Shown in pieces: positions 1 through 3,680 of a stretch of DNA of 5,886 nucleotides. This DNA comes from Chloroflexota bacterium (GTDB taxonomy: Bacteria; Chloroflexota; Anaerolineae; Promineifilales; Promineifilaceae). The notes beneath the pieces were generated by a model, which was not told the origin of the DNA, did not search any database, and saw nothing but the letters and a program-made list of their open reading frames with translations. The translations under genes were made by a program, and so were the position numbers. Each line of letters opens with the position of its first letter. Positions within the stretch are counted from its first letter, which is position 1. The stretch is taken from positions 1 through 5,886 of the forward strand of contig CAUJGI010000745.1 of the NCBI GenBank assembly GCA_963169155.1, read 5' to 3'.

Positions 1-980
1 TGGATGAAATCCCCGGCCGTTACCTGCAAACTGCGCATCGGCTCCAGGTAGCGCTCCGTCGTTGTGATGCTGGCGTGGCCCAACATCTGCTGGATCTGCC
101 GCAGGTCGGCACCGCCCTTTAGCGCCAGCGCCGCCGCCGTCCGCCGCAGGTCGTGGGCAGCAAGGGCCGCTTCTCCTTTCCTATTATAATAACCCGCGGC
201 CAGCACGTGTTCCTTGACCACATTGTAGATGGCCTGCGGCGTCACATTGCCGTCGGTGCGATGGCCGCCTTTCGTCCTGACCGATCCGGCCAGGCTGCCA
301 TCTTTATTCAACGCCAAAAAGATACGGCCGTCCCGCTGCCCCGCCGTCTGCCCCCATCTATCCAGCGCCACCTTCACCCACGGCGGGATGCCCACCGAGC
401 GCACCCGGCCGCGCTTGCCCACCAGGTCAATGATGGCCCAACGGCCGTCTCGCTGCTGGATCATCTCCCAGGTCAGCCCGGCCACTTCGGACCGACGCAA
501 GCCAGTGCCAATCATTACCGCTAGAATAGCCTGGTCGCGGATGGCCTTCAGTAGCGGAATCTCTTCCTGTCGCCAACGATTAACCGGCGTGTTAATCAGC
601 TGCTCCGCCTCTTCCTTCGTCAGCCAGTTGCCGGCGCGCACGCCTTCCTGCTTCACGCCTTTGACGCGCTCAACACCGTAGGCAAGGGTGGGGGGAACCA
701 GGCCGTTGTCAGCGGCCTCGGCCGCCAGCTTGCGGATGGCCGACAATGCCTGATTGATGCTACTGCGGCTTTTCCCAGATTGTAGCATCTCCTCGCGGTA
801 GGCGTTAATCGTCGCTTTGGTGAAGCCGGGACGGCCGTTCTCATCGTACCAATCCAGGAAATCAATGAGGGCGCGGCTGTAAGCCCGCTTGCTATGTGGG
901 CTGTCCACGCTTTGCGTCACGAGATCAATGATGGCGTACCAATCGTCCTGGGGAATGAGAGCCGTACTTTGCGCGTCCAT
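1..980 (-). CDS. Tyrosine recombinase / integrase (3' end cut by window edge)
   Basis: This is a site-specific tyrosine recombinase of the XerC/XerD-integrase type, which cuts and rejoins DNA through a covalent phosphotyrosine. The frame is open from the ATG at 980 to the window edge, giving 326 residues and no stop. Residues from about 15-95 form the N-terminal core-binding (SAM-like) domain. The C-terminal catalytic domain shows the full set: R162 in TGLRRSEV, K189 in GKRGRVR, H276 and R279 in HDLRR, H302 in LGHAS, and the nucleophile Y311 in TERYLEP. Only a short C-terminal tail should be missing. The start is fixed by an in-frame TAA at 992-990. No Shine-Dalgarno precedes it, and a strong promoter ends about 7 nt upstream, suggesting a leaderless message. 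The gene is richer in GC than the genes to its right and shares no operon with them. It could belong to an integrative element or be a Xer-like host protein; the target site is not visible. Confidence 0.93.
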   Translation of the reverse strand, partial: MDAQSTALIPQDDWYAIIDLVTQSVDSPHSKRAYSRALIDFLDWYDENGRPGFTKATINAYREEMLQSGKSRSSINQALSAIRKLAAEAADNGLVPPTLAYGVERVKGVKQEGVRAGNWLTKEEAEQLINTPVNRWRQEEIPLLKAIRDQAILAVMIGTGLRRSEVAGLTWEMIQQRDGRWAIIDLVGKRGRVRSVGIPPWVKVALDRWGQTAGQRDGRIFLALNKDGSLAGSVRTKGGHRTDGNVTPQAIYNVVKEHVLAAGYYNRKGEAALAAHDLRRTAAALALKGGADLRQIQQMLGHASITTTERYLEPMRSLQVTAGDFI

Positions 981-986
981 GCTTTT

Positions 987-1015
987 ATATTATGTCAAGT
1001 TATGTCATTTGTCAA
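987..1015 (-). promoter_or_regulatory. Sigma-70-type promoter of the integrase, with repeated TGACA
   Basis: Read on the minus strand, a perfect -35 box TTGACA (1015-1010) is followed by a 17-nt spacer and a -10 box TAATAT (992-987, four of six consensus bases). Transcription would start near 980-981, on or next to the A of the integrase ATG. The spacer holds a further TGACA and a second TTGACA (998-993). The three TGACA copies could be an operator or reflect overlapping promoters. Box quality and spacing are seen directly; use of the promoter is inferred. Confidence 0.65.
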
Positions 1016-1081
1016 TAGCTGTTGTTAAACAGCATTATCATAAGCTTTTTAGATATACAAAAGCGCAGATAAGTGAGCATT

Positions 1082-1127
1082 ATGGGTATTTCTAATTCTC
1101 GACGATGGGTAAATCTAATTGCCGTTG
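1082..1127. repeat. 23-bp imperfect tandem repeat, candidate left terminus of the Tn3-type element
   Basis: Two adjacent units (1082-1104 and 1105-1127) share 17 of 23 bases. Both begin ATGGGTA and contain TCTAATT at the same offset. Tn3-family terminal inverted repeats normally begin with GGG(G), and some members have long ends, so the GGGTATTTCTAATT at 1084-1097 is a plausible outer end. In that case the preceding ATTAT (1079-1083) would be one copy of the usual 5-bp target duplication. The matching right end lies outside the window, so the assignment is unproven. Confidence 0.4.
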
Positions 1128-1200
1128 CACGACAGGACCCTTTATCCCAATAATACAGAATGAGTCATCGGAATTAAGGAGCCAAGTCATCAAGCGTTTA

Positions 1201-1293
1201 TTACTCCTCATGATGAGAAAGGCCATGCTCTCGGATTAACTGTCGCGCAAGTTCCTGTATCTCATTCTCATTATCCCTATTAGTACTTTCCAC
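1201..1293 (-). pseudogene. Short coding-like tail, possible gene remnant or 30-aa ORF
   Basis: On the minus strand a frame bounded by an upstream in-frame TAA and ending at TAA 1203-1201 reads like the end of a real protein: it closes with the charged helical segment EIQELARQLIREHGLSHHEE. The only usable start in frame is GTG at 1293-1291, which has no clear ribosome binding site and would give just 30 residues. It may be the 3' remnant of a gene disrupted by mobile-element activity, or a chance ORF. I do not recognise the family. Confidence 0.25.
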
Positions 1294-1369
1294 TAGGATC
1301 GGAACAAAAATTGGACATATACAGAGCGAAAACAGAGATTAAAAATGGAGCATAGCCAGGTAGTAGGGG

Positions 1370-1381
1370 GTTATCACCGGA
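1370..1381 (+). promoter_or_regulatory. Isolated copy of the putative TnpI-binding motif
   Basis: The 12-mer GTTATCACCGGA matches the motif on the minus strand at 3544-3533 (GTTATCACAGGA) at 11 of 12 bases. It lies 10 bp beyond the stop codon of the last operon gene. In Tn5401, TnpI also binds sites next to the transposon ends, so a copy away from the resolution site has precedent. Binding here is inferred only from motif identity. Confidence 0.35.
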
Positions 1382-1390
1382 GGAGCGGCT

Positions 1391-1966
1391 TCAATACAAT
1401 TCGAAAAACGATTCTTCACCCAGGTGTTTCACATAGGTTTTGACCAACTTTGGTAGCTCTTGAGGGTTGCTAATGGCTATCCAATCATCAATCGAGCCGA
1501 GAAAACAATAACGCCACGCTTCAAACAGGCGTTGCTTCTTGTCGGTCAAAACAAACTGGAGCATTGGCGAATAGGACAGAACGGTTTCCATCACTGCTTT
1601 TACCCTGGTGCTTTTCGTGCCCGGCAAAAAGTCTAGCGTATCGGCCAGTAAGTCAACATCCTGGTCTGGCGTGTAAATGATGATAGCGTTCTTTTTTACA
1701 TCGATGATGAAACGTTCCAGACGACAATGCTGCTCCATGCCGGCATTAACGATAGCCACTTCCTCGTCCGTAATGATTTTGGGTCGTATTGTACGGAGGA
1801 ACACCTGGGCATTGGGATTCTCGTAAATCTCATATCCGGGAGGAACGGTGTCTACCAGATTGCCTTCGTCACGCAGGGCAAAGAAGCATTTGGGATTGCC
1901 GGCTTTGGTCGTTCCTTGATGCAGGTAATAGATTTTGCCTCTTCTGTTAGTATGGGTCACAGTCAT
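1391..1966 (-). CDS. Uncharacterised 191-aa protein, third gene of the tnpI operon
   Basis: I cannot assign a function. The start is well supported: AAGGAG lies 9 nt upstream of the ATG, and the stop is TGA at 1393-1391. The protein appears soluble, with no signal peptide or membrane segment. The N-terminal half is basic then mixed beta-like, with MTVTHTNRRGKIYYLHQG at the start and a PPGYEIYENPNAQVFLR segment at residues 42-58. A hydrophobic beta-type stretch (RFIIDVKKNAIIIYTP) spans 85-100, and the C-terminal half (105-191) looks mostly helical, ending in ELY. It starts 43 nt after the preceding gene in the same orientation, so co-transcription with tnpI is likely. The ordered composition and good translation signals argue for a real gene rather than a shadow. 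It could be transposon cargo or an accessory factor. Confidence 0.8.
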   Translation of the reverse strand: MTVTHTNRRGKIYYLHQGTTKAGNPKCFFALRDEGNLVDTVPPGYEIYENPNAQVFLRTIRPKIITDEEVAIVNAGMEQHCRLERFIIDVKKNAIIIYTPDQDVDLLADTLDFLPGTKSTRVKAVMETVLSYSPMLQFVLTDKKQRLFEAWRYCFLGSIDDWIAISNPQELPKLVKTYVKHLGEESFFELY

Positions 1967-2009
1967 AGGCGATTGCTCCTTCTCGAGTCATCAAACAGGA
2001 AAATGTAGC

Positions 2010-2642
2010 TTACTCATCCATGGTGCGGTGGGATGTCGCATCTTCATCTACCCAATCTTCTTCTTCCCAGACCATTCCCGTGCGACCTGGTACCTTGCGT
2101 ATGGGGCCGGCTTTGTAGAATGAGCAAGACTTGGGTCCATAGCAAAATGTCTCCGAGCGGTACCGTTTCTGCTGCGGATTCCAATGGTCAATAATCATCT
2201 CCACAGCCATCTGGCATCCCCAAATGCAAGATAAGCACTTGGCCTTATAGGTGTGAGCGCTAAGTCGACGATGACCACGCTCACGATAGACCTCCAACTC
2301 CGACGGTAAGCCATGCCAGGGCGGCGGTGTCTGTTCGCCTTCTGCTGTTCGCCGGACAACCTTTAGGCCGGATGTTTTGTAGTAGCCAACCGGCTCCAGT
2401 TTGGGTTTAATGACCGGCGCTGAACGGCCGCGAACTTTGTCACCAACCCTGAACTGGTGTTTCGCCTGGGCCGCTTTGCCAATACCAACCAGAAACTCGC
2501 CTTGCTCATCACCAATCTGCCCCTGAAGGCGCAGCATATAGCCCAAATAAGTATGGTATCGTTCATCAAAAGAGCGCGTTAACCGAATGCGAGGTTGCAC
2601 ACCGACGACTGTACCTCGCCAGGCAACTTTGTCATTGCTCAT
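2010..2642 (-). CDS. Uncharacterised 210-aa cysteine-cluster protein, translationally coupled to tnpI
   Basis: The function is unknown to me. Its ATG overlaps the tnpI stop in an ATGA arrangement, and AAGGAGA lies about 10 nt upstream, so translational coupling is probable. Residues 1-75 look like a compact beta-rich domain (WRGTVVGVQPRIRLTRSFD, then EFLVGIGKAA and FRVGDKVRGRSAPV), possibly OB-fold-like. Residues 130-180 hold a cysteine cluster: C136-x2-C139-x3-C143 (CLSCIWGC), then C167-x5-C173 (CYGPKSC), with H153 nearby in IIDHWNP. This pattern could bind zinc or an iron-sulfur cluster. The C-terminus is acidic (EEEDWVDEDATSHRTMDE). The mosaic resembles a conserved uncharacterised protein I have seen in diverse bacteria, but I cannot name the family. 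A nucleic-acid-binding partner of the recombinase and independent cargo are both possible. Confidence 0.85.
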   Translation of the reverse strand: MSNDKVAWRGTVVGVQPRIRLTRSFDERYHTYLGYMLRLQGQIGDEQGEFLVGIGKAAQAKHQFRVGDKVRGRSAPVIKPKLEPVGYYKTSGLKVVRRTAEGEQTPPPWHGLPSELEVYRERGHRRLSAHTYKAKCLSCIWGCQMAVEMIIDHWNPQQKRYRSETFCYGPKSCSFYKAGPIRKVPGRTGMVWEEEDWVDEDATSHRTMDE

Positions 2643-3526
2643 CGAGATAAGCTCTCCTTTTTCCGGCGCCAGGCCCGCAATTCTGCATCAGCTGTTTCAT
2701 CAGATTGTTCAGCATAACGAAGGGTCGTCTGAATGTTTTTATGCCCCAACCGTTTGCGGATAGTTGCCAGACTGACACCATCATTGACTAATTCGGTAGC
2801 GTGAGAATGGCGCAACTGATGCAAAGTGCATTTGATACCGCTCTCTTCACAATAGTTTTGCCAGCGTTGCTGCATTGATTGGTAACGTAGTGGCCCACCC
2901 TGCCCGTTCTTCCGTGCCCTAAACAGTGGGCCATGTTGGTAGCCGGTTTGCTTGAGATAGGAACGTAATTGAACAACCAACTTAGGATCATCCAGCAAAA
3001 CAGTACGGCGTTTTCCCCCTTTTCCTAAAACGGTCATATGCTCATCATCCAGCGTTAAATCGAGGTCTTCCACATACAGCCCTAATGCCTCACCCACCCG
3101 TAATCCTGTTTCAAATAGTAAACGGAAGAACAAACTATCCCTCAATTGGTTGGTAGGTATCACATTGAGGATTTTCTCTACTTGGGCACGGGGCAACGCT
3201 CGGATTTTTCGTGTTGGGCGCTGTACGGACTCTATTTTTGCCATTGGATTCGCCGACACCAGGTCATGTCGGTAAGCCCAGGTAAAGAAGCTGTTCAAGG
3301 CTGCTTGTTTCCGGGCACGGCTGGCCGGTTTCAAATGGGCAAAAGATTGGAGAAACTCACGCAGAGTATTTACAGAAATGGCTTCTGCTGGGCCATGGTA
3401 AAAAGCAGCCAGCCGACCTAGATCAGTGGCGTAAGCCCGACAAGTATGCGGCGATCGGTTGGCATTGCGCAAGTCTGTCAGGAATTGCTCTATCCAAATC
3501 TCCAGCGTGTTTTCTGGCTCTATCAC
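2639..3526 (-). CDS. tnpI: Tyrosine recombinase, TnpI-type cointegrate resolvase
   Basis: This 295-aa site-specific recombinase probably resolves cointegrates made by the neighbouring Tn3-type transposase. The N-terminal core-binding domain covers about residues 5-90 and the catalytic domain 108-285. All catalytic positions are present: R143 (ETGLRVGEAL), K169 or K172 (GKGGKRR), H236 and R239 (LHQLRH), H262 (LGHKNIQTT) and nucleophile Y271 (LRYAEQ). The start is GTG at 3526-3524, chosen because an in-frame TAG lies upstream with no ATG between, and AGGA sits 6 nt before it. The gene diverges from tnpA across a 154-bp repeat-containing spacer, the position expected for a resolution site. The symbol rests on this context, since the sequence alone would also allow a XerD-like integrase. 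It has the same fold as the integrase at the left edge but is clearly a different gene. The last codons overlap the next gene. Confidence 0.9.
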   Translation of the reverse strand: MIEPENTLEIWIEQFLTDLRNANRSPHTCRAYATDLGRLAAFYHGPAEAISVNTLREFLQSFAHLKPASRARKQAALNSFFTWAYRHDLVSANPMAKIESVQRPTRKIRALPRAQVEKILNVIPTNQLRDSLFFRLLFETGLRVGEALGLYVEDLDLTLDDEHMTVLGKGGKRRTVLLDDPKLVVQLRSYLKQTGYQHGPLFRARKNGQGGPLRYQSMQQRWQNYCEESGIKCTLHQLRHSHATELVNDGVSLATIRKRLGHKNIQTTLRYAEQSDETADAELRAWRRKKESLSR

Positions 3527-3544
3527 GATTATTCCTGTGATAAC
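3520..3544. promoter_or_regulatory. Putative recombination core site (inverted TATCAC motifs) over the tnpI start
   Basis: TATCAC at 3521-3526 faces GTGATA at 3537-3542, an inverted pair separated by 10 bp. That geometry is like the paired arms and short spacer of a tyrosine-recombinase core site. The right arm extends to GTTATCACAGGA on the minus strand (3544-3533). The left arm contains the tnpI GTG start codon, and the spacer contains its AGGA ribosome binding site. Recombinase bound here should block tnpI expression. The repeats are seen; the site function is inferred. Confidence 0.5.
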
Positions 3545-3610
3545 GGTAAAATTGACGACACAGTGCTACCTTGGCCAACCAGAGAAGACAGCGGCTCAAC
3601 TTGCGCCTTT

Positions 3611-3622
3611 TCTTGTGATAAC
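3611..3622. promoter_or_regulatory. Accessory copy of the putative recombinase-binding motif
   Basis: TCTTGTGATAAC repeats TCCTGTGATAAC (3533-3544) at 11 of 12 positions, in the same orientation and 78 bp downstream. The Tn4430 resolution site likewise has a core plus directly repeated accessory TnpI sites. This copy is also inside a 15-bp partial palindrome with CTTG and CAAG ends (3612-3626), and it overlaps a possible -35 region for tnpA. Confidence 0.5.
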
Positions 3623-3640
3623 CAAGATTCTCTCAATAAT
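3614..3640 (+). promoter_or_regulatory. Possible tnpA promoter overlapping the accessory repeat
   Basis: A TTGTGA at 3614-3619 and AATAAT at 3635-3640 (five of six -10 consensus bases) could form a promoter, but the 15-nt spacing is short. An alternative -10, TATAAA, lies at 3653-3658 without a good -35. If the first is used, transcription would start near 3647 and TnpI bound to the repeat would compete with RNA polymerase. Confidence 0.3.
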
Positions 3641-3680
3641 GTAGAGCAATTTTATAAACCGCATATTTAAGGAGAGAATC
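3626..3680 (+). promoter_or_regulatory. Inverted repeat able to hide the tnpA ribosome binding site
   Basis: GATTCTCTC (3626-3634) is the exact reverse complement of GAGAGAATC (3672-3680), a 9-bp stem with a 37-nt loop. The 3' arm covers most of the tnpA Shine-Dalgarno and runs up to the start codon. Any transcript begun upstream of 3626 could fold and mask translation, whereas one begun after 3634 could not. The complementarity is seen; the regulatory role is inferred. Confidence 0.5.

Larger units (their letters stand above)
981..1390. other. Intergenic stretch between integrase and the transposon operon
   Basis: These 410 bases are visibly AT-richer than the integrase and contain no ORF that I accept as an intact gene. 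They hold the integrase promoter, a direct repeat AGCATTAT (1031-1038 and 1076-1083), a 23-bp tandem repeat that may mark the transposon end, a short coding-like tail on the minus strand (1201-1293), and one GTTATCAC motif (1370-1377) shared with the tnpI-tnpA control region. I see no tRNA, rRNA or clear rho-independent terminator, including downstream of the last operon gene. Confidence 0.6.

Noticed and set aside
229..681. Plus-strand open frames of 123-150 codons opposite the integrase
   Set aside because: They are antisense to a gene with a full catalytic set and are rich in Arg and Pro, as expected for the complement of a GC-rich gene.
1105..1239. Plus-strand ORF of 44 codons starting ATGGGTAAATCT
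   Set aside because: It has no ribosome binding site and low-complexity content, and it overlaps the candidate terminal repeat and the minus-strand tail. I treat it as chance.
1366..1403. GGGGGTTATCACC as the outer end of the transposon (GGGGG start)
   Set aside because: It would place the stop region of the 191-aa gene inside the terminal repeat, and the 38-bp stretch lacks the usual TAAG inner end. The motif is better explained as a recombinase-binding site, though this alternative is not excluded.
3571..3578. Palindrome TTGGCCAA in the divergent spacer
   Set aside because: It is a short palindrome unrelated to the TATCAC motif and not repeated, so I saw no reason to assign a role.
3552..3580. 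TTGACG as the -35 box of a tnpA promoter
   Set aside because: No acceptable -10 hexamer follows at 16-18 nt; the sequence there is CCAACC.
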